Shown here: in pieces, positions 21,422 to 33,764 of the stretch | Position numbering within the stretch: the stretch's first letter is position 1 | Layout of the letters: the number at the start of each line of letters is the position of its first letter | Assembly (NCBI GenBank): GCA_001931905.2 | Contig: MSJI02000177.1 | Location: 1-44,865 of the forward strand | DNA from: Cladosporium sp. IMV 00045 | Taxonomy: Eukaryota > Ascomycota > Dothideomycetes > Cladosporiales > Cladosporiaceae | Reading direction: 5' to 3' | DNA length: 44,865 nucleotides | Position numbers and translations under genes: made by a program | Notes under the pieces: model-generated | Database searches by the model: none | The model's input: only the letters and a program-made list of their open reading frames with translations | Told to the model about the DNA's origin: nothing

Positions 21422-22680
21422 CACCGCTCGCTTAAAGTCTACCTCTAAAATTTCGCGCGATAGATATAAGACGCCTACGCGGCGCTCCGCCCCGAACGGA
21501 TCCAGGAAGATAGCGGTAGGAACGATAGTCTTCGACGCGTATAGCGGATTCTCGTTACCGTACTCGCGAGAGACTAACTCCTACCTATACCTGCGCCCCC
21601 TACTAGAGTTTACGGCCTATTCGAGACGGCTTAGAGGAGTATATTTAAGGAGGTACTAGTAGGGAGGACTTCGGAGTCGCTACTTAAAGCCTACCGGATA
21701 GGGGCGTGCCTATACGCCTAGATCGACCGTAGGTAAGCGAGTATATCGCGTCGTCGTGAATTTACTAACCTTCCGGATAGGATACTATAACTAGAGGATA
21801 GGAGGGACCGCGCCGTTAGCGCCGGCTAGTTAGAGGGATACTAGAAATGCGTAACTTATAGTAGGCTTACCGGTCGAGGTTTAGGACGAGTTCCGTACGG
21901 CTACGATAGTCGTAAACCTAGGTAGGCAGATCGCTAGGCTAAAGGGGGATTTAAAGAGGCTAGACTACGCCGAGATCTAGGGCCCGCTAGGCGTAATAAT
22001 CGATCACCTAGAGACCGTCTTTAGTAAGTTAGAATAGAAGGGGCGGTATCTTAAAGCTATACTAACGAATAGTTAGTCGTTATTAATACCTAACTAGCGT
22101 AGCCCGTAGATCCTTTCCTGCGATAGCAACCGATTCCGCCCGTAGGAGCGCCTCCGGCAAATGTACTTTAGCTAAGGGTGAATAAGAGGAGTCGCGAGGG
22201 CGACGAAGGCCTATAGGGTTCTAAAGGCCGGAAAAATTAGCCGCTACCGAAGAGGCCGAGGAGAGAAGTCTAAGGATCTATCCGAAGCTACTTCTATCTA
22301 GTGCCCGAGGAATAAGTGTAGTTTAGAGGCAGGGTCTCGAACGTAGAGGCGTTCTAGTCGATTAGGATAGCGTAGAGAAGGTTAGGATTTAATATATTTA
22401 GAGCGCTAGTATTAAAAGCGTATACCTAAGAGATACTAAAGAAGTTTACTATAGAGAATAGGTAGAGTATTAAGGGGTCTAAAGCTAGCGAGCTTAATTG
22501 CGATAAACTATATCGCTTTTAGTAAGGTTAATAATATTGCTCCTAGAGTATATATAGTATAAGGATAGCGCCGGTAGAAAGTACTACTCGGATATTAAGG
22601 AGAGTACGAGCCCTCGAAGCCCTAGGATTTTCAAGCGAGATCCTACGATTGAGAGCGAGAAAGATTACGTAGTAATACGC
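21422..22680 (+). pseudogene. RIP-mutated coding stretch, helical, unknown
   Basis: Two successive plus frames (21422 to about 21,840, then from 21,864) have coding composition and appear to be one gene with a frame change between them. The first part is Arg/Leu-rich. The second begins with a long heptad-like helix (GRQIARLKGDLKRLDYAEI near 21,920), consistent with a coiled coil, then becomes very basic. Limits are approximate. No family recognised. Confidence 0.4.
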
Positions 22681-22910
22681 GTAAACTATAGGTGGTTTTC
22701 CTATATAGACGGGTCTTAGGTCGCTATACGCTATATATATAGCTACGCTATCTAAAAGACGATAGTTATATTACTATCCGGTATATTCGTAAAGCGGTAT
22801 TATTGCGTATAGGTTTACCGAGGCTAGCTAGACCTCCGTAGACGATAAATAGAGGAGAAGGGGCTAATAGAAATATACCGCTAGAGACAAAAAGACAGAC
22901 GGCTTCCTTA

Positions 22911-24354
22911 ATACCGATAGGGCGCTATCCGGTAACGAGCTACACGATAAGCGTAGTAATCGAATGTCTAGAGCCGGTACTATTCGGTAACCGCGGCGTA
23001 GTTTTCGAAGGGGACGTATTTTCCATCCTAGCTAGGTCGCTAAACGTAGTACGTAGCGTAGAGTTCGCTATTACTAACGGTAGCGTCGATTACACGAGGG
23101 CCTACGATAAGGCTTTATCGTTCGCTATACGCTACTAGGACCTTAACGACTTCGCCCTAGATCTAGACGAGGCTAGCGAGCTAGCGCTCTTTAAGGTAAA
23201 GAGCTACGTCCTTAGAGAAGGTAGGAAGCTCTAGTATTTATCTATAGCTAGCTAGATAGAGCGTATAGCCTTCTTTATCGCCCTATACGCGGGAGACCGG
23301 ACGTTTATCGAGGTGATCCTAAACTACCGCTAAAAGGCGGTATCCCTAGGCCCCGGGGCCGAGTTCGGTAGCGAGGAGGCTATCTATTATATTAACGCTA
23401 TAAGGAGTATCTAACTCCCGCCGCGTACGTACGGCGGTATCGACCCTTCGGGCTCCCCGTACCGTATACCGCTCCGTTTACTAATAGACGCTATACGTCT
23501 CATCCGTATATACTATAGAGGCGAAGGAATCTACGCTAACCCTTAGACGGGGGTCGAATTCCTAGACTAGCGGCCGCTTACTACTAAGGCGACTAAGTAG
23601 ATCCGACCGCGCGAGAGTAGAGGGATCTTTACGGCCTACGAGGCCGTCGTCTAAATAATTAGGGACTTTAACTTCGGCGGAGGCGATTCGTGCGGAGATC
23701 GCGATAGCTTAGTAGAGGTCGACTTTATCGGCCTATAACCTCGCCTAGGTGACTTTAAGCTCGTCGTTCGAGGAGGAGGAGGCTTAGGCACGCGGTAATT
23801 TATTATCTAGTATAAGATCGAGGGTAGGATCCGCGCTAAGAAGGCTAAGATACATAAGGTGCCCGTCGGCCGCGGAGATAGTAAGAAGTTTCGGTACTAT
23901 TTTACGGCGATAGAGAGGTAGGTCCCTTATAGCATCTCGAGACGGTACCGTAGACTAATATTGCCTCTATAGGTTCGACTTCCTATTCTACCTCTTTAAA
24001 TTCTTATAGCCCGAAAGCGAGGGCCCGAGGAGCGAAATATTATTCTTACTAGAGAAGATAATCCTAGACGCCTTCTATATCTCTACCTAGCGCGAGCTCG
24101 ACTTTAAGATCGATAGTTTTAGGCCGTATCGTTTCCGAATAGACGACGACGGGAGTTAGGTAGACCTCGTTAGAGAAGTAGTAGAGGATAACCCGCAACT
24201 ACGCTCCTAGAAGGAGCGTCCGTTTAGAGAGCGCGAGGAGTAGGAAGATAGAGGAGAGTAGGAGGGGGGAGGAAGGAAAGATAAGCAGAATAAAAGCGGC
24301 GAGCCTAGGCTAAGCCTTCGTAAAGGCTCTAGCGAATATAAGGTCGTACTATAA
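22911..24354 (+). pseudogene. RIP-mutated gene with one frameshift, ~480 codons
   Basis: ATA (probable ATG) at 22911 opens a frame that is clearly coding to about 23,945. The coding signal then moves to the +1 frame and runs to TAA at 24352-24354, so there is a one-base indel near 23,941-23,965. The first 340 codons look globular and mixed alpha/beta. The last part ends in a strongly acidic then basic tail. Glycine clusters (GGGGLG near 23,775) do not form a P-loop. This gene is followed 67 bases later by another on the same strand. No family recognised; a capsid or other structural role is only a guess from size and lack of motifs. Confidence 0.5.
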
Positions 24355-24421
24355 AACAAATATAGGCTATAGTACTACTCCGTTATAAAGGAATGCGCCC
24401 TAAGGTAAGTATAAAGGATAG

Positions 24422-25198
24422 ATATCCTTTTATAAAGAAACGCGCGCGCTAACGTAATCTACGAATAGGCGTAAAGATATTCTAATCGTATTAGCCGGTA
24501 AATACCCGTTCGGAGACTTTACGTTTAGCCGCTACGAATAGACGCGCGAAGAGGCGGAAGCATTCTTACGCGACGGTAGGCTACCTATTACTTACGACGA
24601 TCTACCTACCGATAGCCGCCTAGTACCTATCTACTACTACTCTCGCTACGTAGAGAGCTCCTACTACGGCCTAAACGTTACCGCTACGTAGTTCCGCCGT
24701 ATTAACTCTACTAGGGCGTAGAGGCTAATTATATAGGACATAGGCGGGTTCGATACGATAGATAGGCCTATAGTACCGGTAATTATACCCTCGGAAGACT
24801 TAAGGCCTAGCGGGGACTAGAGGCGAAGGTTTCGCGAAAACGACGGGGTGAAGACGAGTAAGCTTACGGCTAATATTACCTACCTACTATCGATAGGCCT
24901 CTACGCCCTAGAGTACGCGGTAGGTAATAGGGGACCGCTAGTATAGGAGGGGGCGGATTAGGGAGAGGTCTAGCGGTTACTATACAATTTCCTCGGCGAG
25001 GCTCGCGTAGAGTACCCCTAAGGCATATTTAGAGACCCCGAGAGGTACCGCTATACTATGCGCGACATAAATACCCGTCTCTACGAGGAATATTAGCGGT
25101 CGATAACTTCGACTTTAGCCCTCGAGGTTAAGGCCGAAGCCGAGAGCGACGAAGAAACTTAAGAGCCCCGCTATCTACCCGAGTTTAACTCCTAGTAA
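24422..25198 (+). pseudogene. RIP-mutated gene, ~258 codons, acidic tail
   Basis: The frame runs from ATA (probable ATG) at 24422 to TAA at 25196-25198 with only RIP-type stops. The product is mixed alpha/beta with many Tyr and Arg (YYYSRYVESSYYG near 24,640) and an acidic C-terminus (KAEAESDEE near 25,140). Codon positions agree throughout. It follows the frameshifted gene closely, so the two may be neighbours in one functional set. No family recognised. Confidence 0.5.
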
Positions 25199-25914
25199 AT
25201 ACTATTTTCTTTTAACGCGCTATTTAAGGCGGTCCTTTAATCGTTTGCTTTATATATTTTGCCTTTTCTTTTGTCGTAAGAGAGAGAGAGAGAGAGAGGA
25301 AATAATTATCTTTACCGAGATTCTTTATCGATCGATCGAGAGAGAGCGAAAGCGCGATCGGGTAGGCGCCGCTATAGGACGATTACTACTATGTAGGACC
25401 GCGAATAATATCTTCTAAACCCGCCTATTTATACCTTTAGTCTAGCTAGTAGTATAGGAGCGCCTTTTATTAGCGTATACTTCTAGCTCTACTAAAAATA
25501 CGCTAGAAGCGCCTCTCTAGATAGCTTTATTAAATCGACGTCGCTAACTACTACGAATTACCTACTATTCCGCTATTAAGTAGGCTATTTCCATCTTTAA
25601 CTAATGCCGTAGCTCGGTAAACAATAAACTTCCCCCTTATCTCGCCGTATGCGGTAGGTAAGCGGTACCTTTAATCTCTCTAATAGGGTATATTACGAGA
25701 GAGGAAGGAAGCGTGTCTTATAGCGAGACCGTAATCTCGCAAAAAGTAAGCCTCCTCCGCCCCCCTTTTTATCCTCCCTTTATAGGTAATAAATAGTATA
25801 TTTACCTATTAACCGACCGTAATACTATAAGGATAGTATCTTCGGTCCTACTATAGTAATCTTTCCTATAAAGCTTATATTACCTCTCGACTACCCCTGC
25901 CCCTCGAAAAGAAT
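25199..25914. other. Spacer with an (AG)n microsatellite
   Basis: It contains (AG)n at about 25281-25299 and a C-rich patch near 25,760. No long coding frame is visible. It probably carries the promoter of the gene at 25915. Confidence 0.35.
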
Positions 25915-26943
25915 ATAGCTCCTAAAAAGAGTACGGCCTCCGGGTAGAAGATACTCTCTAAGAAGAGTAAACCGACTAAAAGCGTTATCGACGATAGCGA
26001 AGATTTATCTCCCGGAGGCGAAGGAGAAATCGAAAAGACTACTAAAGCTAGCGGATAGTCTAGTAAGACTAACGATACCGGCGATTTCGATACTCCTAGT
26101 AAAACTAGTAAAGCACTAGGCGCCGATAAGACGCTCGGCGAAATAGAAACTATAAAAGGTCGTAGGCTCGATCTAGTCTCTTCCGACGAGGTAAAAGACG
26201 ATACTTCTAGGTATACCGGTAAGTACGGCGGCACGGCTAGTAAGAAACGGTTTAACCGCATAGATAGGCAGACTAAATTACTTAATCGTTAACGTTTCGA
26301 GAAGACCGGTAAGGGTTAGGCTAGGAGCGCGACCTATAGACCCCTATCGAAGAAAGTAAGCGAGCCTATCGAAGAAAGTAATAACTCGATCGACGACGAT
26401 ATAGACGACCCGGAGGCGCCGTTAAAACACATATAAGATATAAAAGCCGCCCGAGAGGCGATGTCGAAGGCGTATAGATAGGAGAAGAGTAAGCCGAATT
26501 CCTCTAAAAACTTACCGGAGTTTAGAAGTAAGAATTAATATATTTTTACGATGCATTTCGAGCTAAAGAGGAACGTTAATAAGTCCTTAGAAGCGTTAAA
26601 AGATAGAGTAGCTAGGCTAGAGAACGCCGTTAAGATTACGAGGCAATCTAAGTATAAGGATAAGGATATAAAGAAAGGTAAAGGCGAGAATAGGCCTACC
26701 GGCTTAGGCGCTAACAACTAGGATAGTAGCCGTAAGCTAATAGAAGATTACTTTATACCTACGATCGATCGCGAGGATAAGAGCGAGTAAGCTATAGGAG
26801 GTAAGAGGGGTAGACCGACTAAAGGTGGAGGCGCTAAGAAAGGTAGCGGTCGTACGCTCGTAATATCCCTATCCGACTCCCTATTATCCGAGCCCCGTAA
26901 AAAGGTTAGAGCTATAATAGATATCGCGACTAGTCTTCCCTAA
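25915..26943 (+). pseudogene. RIP-mutated AT-hook, Lys/Ser-rich nuclear protein
   Basis: ATA (probable ATG) at 25915 opens a 342-codon frame ending TAA 26941-26943. The first ~200 residues are disordered, rich in Lys, Ser, Asp and Thr. A heptad-like helix follows at about residues 225-260. Near residue 300 there is a canonical AT-hook core (KRGRPTKGGG), which binds the minor groove of AT-rich DNA. Composition and AT-hook argue for a nuclear chromatin-binding protein, perhaps one that packages or tethers the element's DNA. A 128-codon minus-strand open frame at 25875-26261 is a shadow and is left out. Confidence is high that the frame was coding, moderate for function. Confidence 0.62.
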
Positions 26944-27026
26944 AGGTCTAATAGGGGGTAGTCTAAGGGTAGGGAGTTAGACGAGGCTACCGACGACGAT
27001 AAGCTTTACTAGCTTAAGAACTCGGC

Positions 27027-27303
27027 ATAGTTAGATTGCCTAAGAGACTAGCTATTACTCGTGGATCGGGATTGCCTTTAGTAGTGTTTCTTTAGCGAAT
27101 ATCGAGTTTAAGGATATACTACTCTTAAAGCGATTTCGTAGTAAGCCTAGTTAGGTTACCTAGGAGGCTAGCTATTACTTATAGATAGGGGTTTTCTTCG
27201 GTAGTATTTCCCTAGTTCTAAATACCAGACTATTATTTGCTTTACTTTCGCGAACGTCGAGTTTAAGGATGTGCCGCGCTCGAGGCGATTTCGTAGCACG
27301 CTA
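27027..27303 (+). repeat. Two diverged tandem units, ~125 and ~150 bp
   Basis: Unit 1 begins near 27027 and unit 2 near 27150. Both contain the blocks GAGACTAGCTATTACT or GAGGCTAGCTATTACT, then CGAGTTTAAGGAT and GCGATTTCGTAG in the same order. Unit 2 carries an extra ~30-bp insert. They follow the AT-hook gene and look non-coding. Confidence 0.6.
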
Positions 27304-28185
27304 GCTTTTTAAAGTAGACTCTCCCCTAATACTTTCCCTTAGTTCTCTTTCCCTTAGTTCGCTTTTATTTGGTTCGCATTTCCTTAGTTCGATACTCTCT
27401 CGCTCTAAGTTAGGTAGCTAATAGGTACTCTCGAAACAATTCTTAATTAATATGTAATAGCGTCTATTCTAAGCTCTCGTACTACGGTAGCTATAGATTC
27501 GGCTATAGATTTTATAATAACTATCTAAACTATATATAGCGGCGTTCTCCTATATTATAAAGAAGTAAAGAGTAGCGTTACTAAATAGATTTCATTCGAA
27601 TTCGCTACTATCGGTTCTAAGGATATACGGCGAAGCGTTTATAGATATCGCTAGTACTAGACCGTTTCCGCGTCTATTTTATAAATTAGCGTTTTTATCT
27701 TTTTAATCGTTTCGGCTCGTAAACTAGAAGAGTTATCTATAAAACACTTACTTTATAGTAATAGCTACGGGCGGCTTTATTAAGAGTTTCGCGCTAGTAT
27801 ACCTATAGCGTCGAGACTTACCCTCCTACTCTTAGAGGTATTAGTCTAGCGGGTTAGCTACGCTTAATACGTGCTAATCGAGATACATAAATACCTAAGT
27901 AATAGTTAGATTACTATCGAACCGCAGGAAAAAGTTAATAGATTCCCCGGAGCGGTACCGTATTATCCGAAGAAAGGTAAAGTAATCCCGCTAGATCCTT
28001 ACTAGTACCCTAAAGCATCGTAGCCCCTATAATGTACCGAAGTGGATAGATACTAATAAGCGGATCGTATCTTAGCGCACTTTCGCTCTAGATAAACCGC
28101 GCTATCCTCTACTATCTTTATCTATCTACCTACCTAACATCCGTAACTAAAAGCCGTAGATACCCTAAATCCTATCGACTTTAGT
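27304..28185. other. Spacer with short TTCCCTTAGTTC repeats
   Basis: Four imperfect copies of TTCCCTTAGTTC lie at about 27334-27392. The rest has no long coding frame that I can defend. Confidence 0.35.
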
Positions 28186-28918
28186 ATATCCGATCCGGTA
28201 GAATAGTCTAGTACGGTTAAGTAGGCCCGCGAAGCTATCGACTACGAGGCTAGATAGTGAGTTTACGTGCCGTTTAATAGCGAGGTAGAGTAGGCATTCC
28301 TAACGACCTAGTAGCTAGTAGAAAGCGCTTCGTATCTTCGCTAAGCTATATACGGTTCCCCTAGGCCTAGCTATCGACGCCGCTATCGGGATATACTATA
28401 TCGCCGCCTCTATTAAAGTGCTAGAAAGCATTATTTCACCTATCGAGATTATCGAGGCGGCTATACCGACTAAAGAAGAGCAGCCCGACTTTACCTACTC
28501 TTCTATCGCTACTTCCGTAGGCCTAGCGACGGGCCTCTACCTCGTAGCCTATAGCTTCTAGGTATAGGTGCTCGAGGAGTACTATACGGTAAATAGGTAG
28601 GCGTAGTAGAAGTTAGGGTTCGCGCTATCGCTAAAAAAGGCAGTTAAGGATAAGAAAGGCAAGAGGACTAAGAAGGCGAGGGAGCTATAGACGGACGACG
28701 ATAAGCTTTAGGCGGTTATTAGGATCGGATAGTATTACTTATCACGTATCCTTAAGGAGATAGACGCGCTCGAGAGGGAATTAAGGTTTCTAGACTAGGC
28801 TTATAATATATTAATTAGACTAGAGGCATATATACTAGATATAAGGCATTTTAGTAGGATTCGTTTTATTAAAATTCTAGATACGTAGAAGAGATACTAT
28901 CGCGGAGTCGAGTTATAA
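28186..28918 (+). pseudogene. RIP-mutated gene, two hydrophobic segments, one frameshift
   Basis: ATA (probable ATG) at 28186 starts a frame that is coding to about 28,350. The signal then continues one frame over to TAA at 28916-28918, so a one-base indel lies near 28,350-28,370. The joined product has a charged N-terminus, a hydrophobic stretch around the junction (AIDAAIGMYYIAASI), a second one (SSIATSVGLATGLYLVAYSF), then a Lys-rich and coiled-coil-like tail. A two-pass membrane protein is the simplest reading. No family recognised. Confidence 0.5.
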
Positions 28919-29094
28919 TAAGCTACTACTATAAGCTACTACCTTAGCGCTAACGGCGCTAAACCTAAAATAATTACTACTATATAGTACGTTTAACTTT
29001 ACTACTATATACTACTTACTACTCGCTCCTAGATACCTTCTATAGCCTCCTACTAACCTATTCTATCGTATCGAGGGCGATATCTCTAGCCGTA

Positions 29095-29886
29095 TTAAGT
29101 CCGGTATCTCTAGCTCCTCCTAGACCTTTCTATCTCTTCCGGCCCACCGCTAGCGCCCTAGTACCTCCCTACGGTCTCGAGTAGCTCCTCTATATATAGG
29201 TCTTATATACGCGCCTCTAACTTATTTATAGAGGCCTCGGCTCGCTTAACGCGGTACTCGATATTATCTAGGCCGGCCTTATACTTTCTCCCCTCCTAGG
29301 AAAAGTAGCTTAGGCCCTACTACTATAAGCGCTTAGCTTCGACTCCCGACCTAATCGTAGTAGTAACGCTAGAGAGCTCGCGGGATTTATTCTAGTAGGT
29401 CTCGAGCTTTTAGATATAGCCTTTACTAAGGCTACGTAGCTTATTAAGGTAGGTCTCTACTATATCGGCGGTATTATCGGAGGAGGTAGAAGAAGTAGCG
29501 GCGGCGGCGGTAGCGGTAGTATCGTCGGTAGTAGAGTTAATAGTAAAGTTAGTAGTAGAGTTAATTACAGGATTAATTAAGGAGTCGATAGGAACTAGCG
29601 AACGGACCTAGTCGGGAATAATCTCGTCTCTAAAAGCTACCTACGGTAGGACTATATCCGTACGCGAGGCGATTAGAGACTCTACCGCTATATAGTAGTT
29701 ATCTTTAAATTTAGCGATACTTAGGTCTACTATAGCTAAAGCTCCTAGGTCGCTATCGACGACGCCGACGAGCTTAACGTCCTAGTCGTAGTTCTAAGGC
29801 CTAGTAGTTTTACATTCGGTAACGCTCCTAATACTAGCTAAGACGGCCGTAAGCAACCCTATAACGGCGGCTACGAAGAGAAACAT
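29095..29886 (-). pseudogene. Signal-anchored protein with sequons and coiled coil (RIP-mutated)
   Basis: Minus-strand ATG at 29886-29884 survives. The frame runs 263 codons to TAA 29097-29095; interruptions are TAG/TAA of RIP type. Residues 1-17 form a hydrophobic signal peptide or anchor (MFLFVAAVIGLLTAVLA). A ~130-residue mixed domain follows, then a cluster of N-glycosylation sequons (NSTTNFTINSTT) and a Ser/Thr/Ala-rich stalk. The C-terminal ~110 residues are a long charged heptad helix. Signal, glycosylated stalk and coiled coil together resemble surface proteins. It lies on the opposite strand from its neighbours. Whether it sits in a membrane of the host cell or of a particle cannot be told. 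This is described only from its broken form. Confidence 0.58.
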
Positions 29887-30603
29887 GCTATTAAGGCAAC
29901 TAAAGATCCCTTATACTAGCGATACGATCTAGGATAAGATCTAAGAAATAGTAGTTATTAGTACGCGTAGTAGCTAGCGAAAGAGCGAGATCTTAGAAAG
30001 TAGGTACTATAGGAGCCGGACTAAGAATATAAAGATGCTACCGACGAACCGTATAGCTCTACCGACGACTAGAATATAGGGGAGGAACTAAAAGACGCTA
30101 GCTATAGCGGTAGTAATATATAGTTAAGGCGAAATGTACCGATATAAGGATTTTTATATATTCTCTCTAGGTAAGCTACCTCTAGGTAGGTTTTCTTATT
30201 ATGTATTGCTTTATAGATAGGTACGATTAAGCGAACTAGGTTAATAGTGCCTACGGCGTTTATATACCCCTCTACCTTAAACGCTATTACCGACTTAGCT
30301 ACCTACCCTATATTAGTCTAATATCTACTATCTATTATCTTCCCGCTACCTATTACTCCTTCTCTTTTCGTTTCCTCTCTACTATTCCTCTCCGTCTCGC
30401 CTCCCTCATTTATAGGCCTCCTACCCGTCTACTTCTCGTATTCTTCCCTTCTATCTCGACCGTATTATCGAAATTACAGTAGTCGAGCCGTTAGAATAAT
30501 ACTTCTACTATTAAACTAAGGTTAGTACGCTCTACTAGGCCCGGTTCTTTTCCTCCCTCTTTTTCTCTTGCTTTAAGCTATTACTAATACCGCGGTAGCT
30601 CGT

Positions 30604-31620
30604 ATATCGTCCTTCTTTACTATAGACGCCTACGCTTACCTTACCTAAAATTACCTAGCCTCCTATAGCGTCGTTAAATATAGCTCTTACGCCTACGGCG
30701 TAGCTACGTACGCTACTACCTACGACCTGCCGAACGATACTAAGGTCATTTGTAATAAGGGCGTCTACTATAACTAGCCCGACGTTAAGCTAGCCGATCC
30801 GCTATCCTACCTCGACCCGAACGAGCCCTCTAAGCCTACTATTAAGCGCCTATTTAAGGCTTACGTTACTAGCTAGTACGACTCCTACGAGGCTATCCCG
30901 GCGTAGATAGGCGAGGGCTAGACTATAGCCGTGCTCGATATCCCCTACTAGGCCTAGCCTCCCGTAACCTACGGTACGTTTATTAGTCTAGATGCCGACG
31001 TAGAGTATAAGCGCTAACTCTAAGTCGTCCTTTATAGGAAGAACGGCGAGGACGCATTCTAGGAGACCGCCTTCGCCTCTAAAGCCTAGATCGAGAGGAA
31101 GGCTTACTAGCTATAGTACCTTTTTAAGCGCGTAGCTACTAACCCGCTCGTCCTTAGTAACCTCGGGGCGGCCCTCTACGCCTAGGTCGATACGGACGGC
31201 TATCGCGTATAGTAGGTTCTCTACTAGTTTATTAGTATCGGCCTACCGTACTAGCTCTATAACGGCGTAGGCGACGCGGTCTTCTATACGCTTACCGGCC
31301 TCTTAGGTAATACTATTAGCCGTAGGGTCTTTAATCGCTACTATAATCGCGGCCCGGGTATAGACGTCCTACTCCGAGAGGGAGCTATCGCTTTTATAGC
31401 TAAGAACCTTATCCTTAACGCCGCTTAGGTTCTAGCTACTAGCTCGGACGGATCTATTATCCTATAGCGTCGCTCTAATCGCTTTAAGGGTAGTTACTAA
31501 GCCTAGTCTCGTATTAGATAGTATAGGCGCGAGGGAGCCGGCTTTATCCCTACTAGATAGATTAATAAATAGAGATTAAGAAGTAAGATAGGCCGTACGT
31601 AAAGGGTCGTAGGACCGTAA
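30604..31620 (+). pseudogene. RIP-mutated gene, ~338 codons, aromatic-rich, unknown
   Basis: ATA (probable ATG) at 30604 (alternative at 30622) opens a frame to TAA at 31618-31620. A Tyr/Ala-rich N-terminal region leads into a charged globular part, with two moderately hydrophobic segments late in the protein (around ISIGLPYxLYNGVGD and VFYTLTGLLGN). The C-terminus is basic. Trp versus Gln cannot be told apart at TAG positions, so hydrophobicity is uncertain. No family recognised. Confidence 0.5.
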
Positions 31621-31831
31621 ATAATAGTAAGGTAAATATCTATAGAGTATCTAGGTATATATATATCATTTTAGATAGATATTAACTCCCCTTCTACTTC
31701 GTAGTACTCTAATACCTAGCTCTCTCCCTCCCCCCCTCTATTATAGAATCCCGCTATCCTAAGCGCGTAACTAACTTCCCGCCCTACGATACCCTCCCTC
31801 CGTCTAATAATATAGACTCCTAGTAAAAACA

Positions 31832-32995
31832 CTATAGGGATTCCCGACGAGATACTACGAGAGATACTAAAGGAAAAAGAGTAAGTGCACCTATTTTAGT
31901 AGGGAAATTAAGTAGGCGGCGGAACTAACGCTTCTATAGAAGTAAACCGTAGGCTAGACTACTACTATCCTATCTACTAACGAGATAGGCGATTAGAGAG
32001 ATACTACGAGTAGAGTAAACTATAGCTAACTTAAAGACGACGAGACGACGCTACCGAGTACTACGAAGTCGATTTCTCTAAGCGACTAATTCTCCCTTTC
32101 TTCTAATACCTAAGTTTATAGTAGGTCGAGCTAATAGAACGATAACGGAGAGCTAACTATCGCCGCCTACTAAACGAAGAACTAGAGGCTATAGCTACGT
32201 AACGAGGACGATTAGGGCTACGAACTCATTTTATAGTACCCCGAATAGAAGATACCCGCTATCTACCGCGAGTTTAACTAGAGGTTCGCTAATACGGCTT
32301 TCTAAGACGAGAGTATAGCGCGGCCTAAATACCGTAGCGACTTTATCTACTTCCCGGTTAGGCGTACTATAGACGTCGCGAAGATACGCGACTACGACTA
32401 CTCCTACCGTAGCTATAAGGCCCTCTACTCGCATTTCGCAAAGTTTAGAAGGGACGTTAACTCTCCCTAGATAGCTCTACCGTATACTTAGACTCCTTAC
32501 CCGAAGAACTTAGCTACTAACTTACTAGCGAGATAGCCGCCGCCGCGCCCTAGTATCTTTAGAGACCCCGGTCGCACTCCTATTCCTCCTATCGCCTCTA
32601 CTAGTACATTAACCGTTCCTAAGCCGATAAAGAGAGTAGATACGTTACCTAGACTATTATCTACCTCGAGCGGTAAGAAGGTAAGTATTTTATTCTACCC
32701 CGAAGAAGCGATAATAAATAGCTAGAAGCTAACTAGCTCCGTTTAAGAGGGGAACGCCTACGTAGTAGAATGATAGCCGCCCTTTAACTACTAACGAGAG
32801 CTCTACTACTATTTAAAAGTATAACGATAGCCCGTAAAAACATCTTACTACCTTCGTACGCATTAATATACGATAAACACCCGATCGAGTTTAAGGAACT
32901 AGCTTATAGCGGCGGCCTAGCTTTCTATCGTACGGTAGGCGATATATATTTATCCACTCCGACCCCGCTAACAATGCGATTCAAAATAGCCCTCG
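31832..32995 (+). pseudogene. RIP-mutated coding stretch, ~350-390 codons, limits approximate
   Basis: A single plus frame (codon starts congruent with 32042 and 32237) shows good coding composition from about 31,832 to about 32,760. It is Ser/Thr/Gln-rich first, then Tyr/Arg/Phe-rich (DYDYSYRSYKALYSHF near 32,390), then Pro/Ser/Thr-rich. Composition weakens after 32,760 and the end given is approximate. A 67-codon opposite-strand open frame at 32231-32434 is a shadow. No family recognised. Confidence 0.42.
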
Positions 32996-33035
32996 TCTAG
33001 TACTAAAGGCGGGACGGCGACCGCCGCCTCCGTCT

Positions 33036-33764
33036 ATAGGTAACGATAGCGAGGAAGAAGATAGTAATAACGGAGATAGCGAAGAAGAAGAAGATAGCGA
33101 CGATAAAGACGGCGATTACGACGAAACCGTAGACGATACGAAACCCCGCTAGCGCTTAACCCGCTTCTTTCCCGAGACTTAAACCGATATTCTAACTACC
33201 CGCGGCCGCGCGCGCGGCGATAACCTAGACGCACGCGCTACTAAGCTCTATACAATTTTAGACGGCGGAAGTAATAAGCGTAATACTATAAGCGCCTTAA
33301 CTACGAGGCTTAACGCTTAGGACAAAACTATTCGTACCCTAATCGAAGCGAATAGGAAGCGCGAGGCCGAGAATATCGAGCTCTAGAAAGGGGTTAAGGC
33401 GGCACTTAATATTGCCGCTAAAGTTAACGATAAGTATTATAGCCGAGATACCCGTATCGGCTACTATAATCGCCTTACTATAGACTACCTTAGAGAGCTT
33501 ATTAACTACGCCGCTAACGGGAAGATCCTAACCGGCGATTTTTTCGATCTTATATTTAGCGGCTTAATAGAGCTATAGAACGGCGTGGAAGGAGAAAAGA
33601 CTTATAAGGCGGTAGATAAATCTCTAAAGAAGATAGAAAGAAATGTAGGTTTAGAGCCGAAGGGGTTAGCTAGCGACCGAGAGTCCGGTAATACTAAATA
33701 CAATATATTAGAGTTGCTCTAGATAGGCCGTAAAGCAAAGAAAAAGAAATTAGTTAGGGAATAA
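33036..33764 (+). pseudogene. RIP-mutated gene, acidic N-terminus, 242 codons
   Basis: ATA (probable ATG) at 33036 begins a strongly acidic leader (Asp, Glu, Ser and Asn repeats, ~35 residues), followed by a helical domain of ~150 residues rich in Arg, Lys, Leu and Asn, and a Lys-rich end (RKAKKKKLV near 33,740). The frame is unbroken apart from RIP-type stops to TAA 33762-33764. An acidic tail plus helical domain is common among histone- or DNA-handling proteins, but no family is recognised. Confidence 0.52.

Noticed and set aside
25281..25299. (AG)n run considered as a CRISPR-like or origin feature
   Set aside because: Simple microsatellite with no spacers or dyad symmetry.
25875..26261. 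128-codon minus-strand open frame
   Set aside because: Shadow of the AT-hook gene; on this strand the composition is Ser/Leu-rich by complement of Lys/Asp/Ser codons, and RIP does not create stops there.
32231..32434. 67-codon minus-strand open frame
   Set aside because: Opposite strand of the coding stretch at 31832-32995; no independent support.
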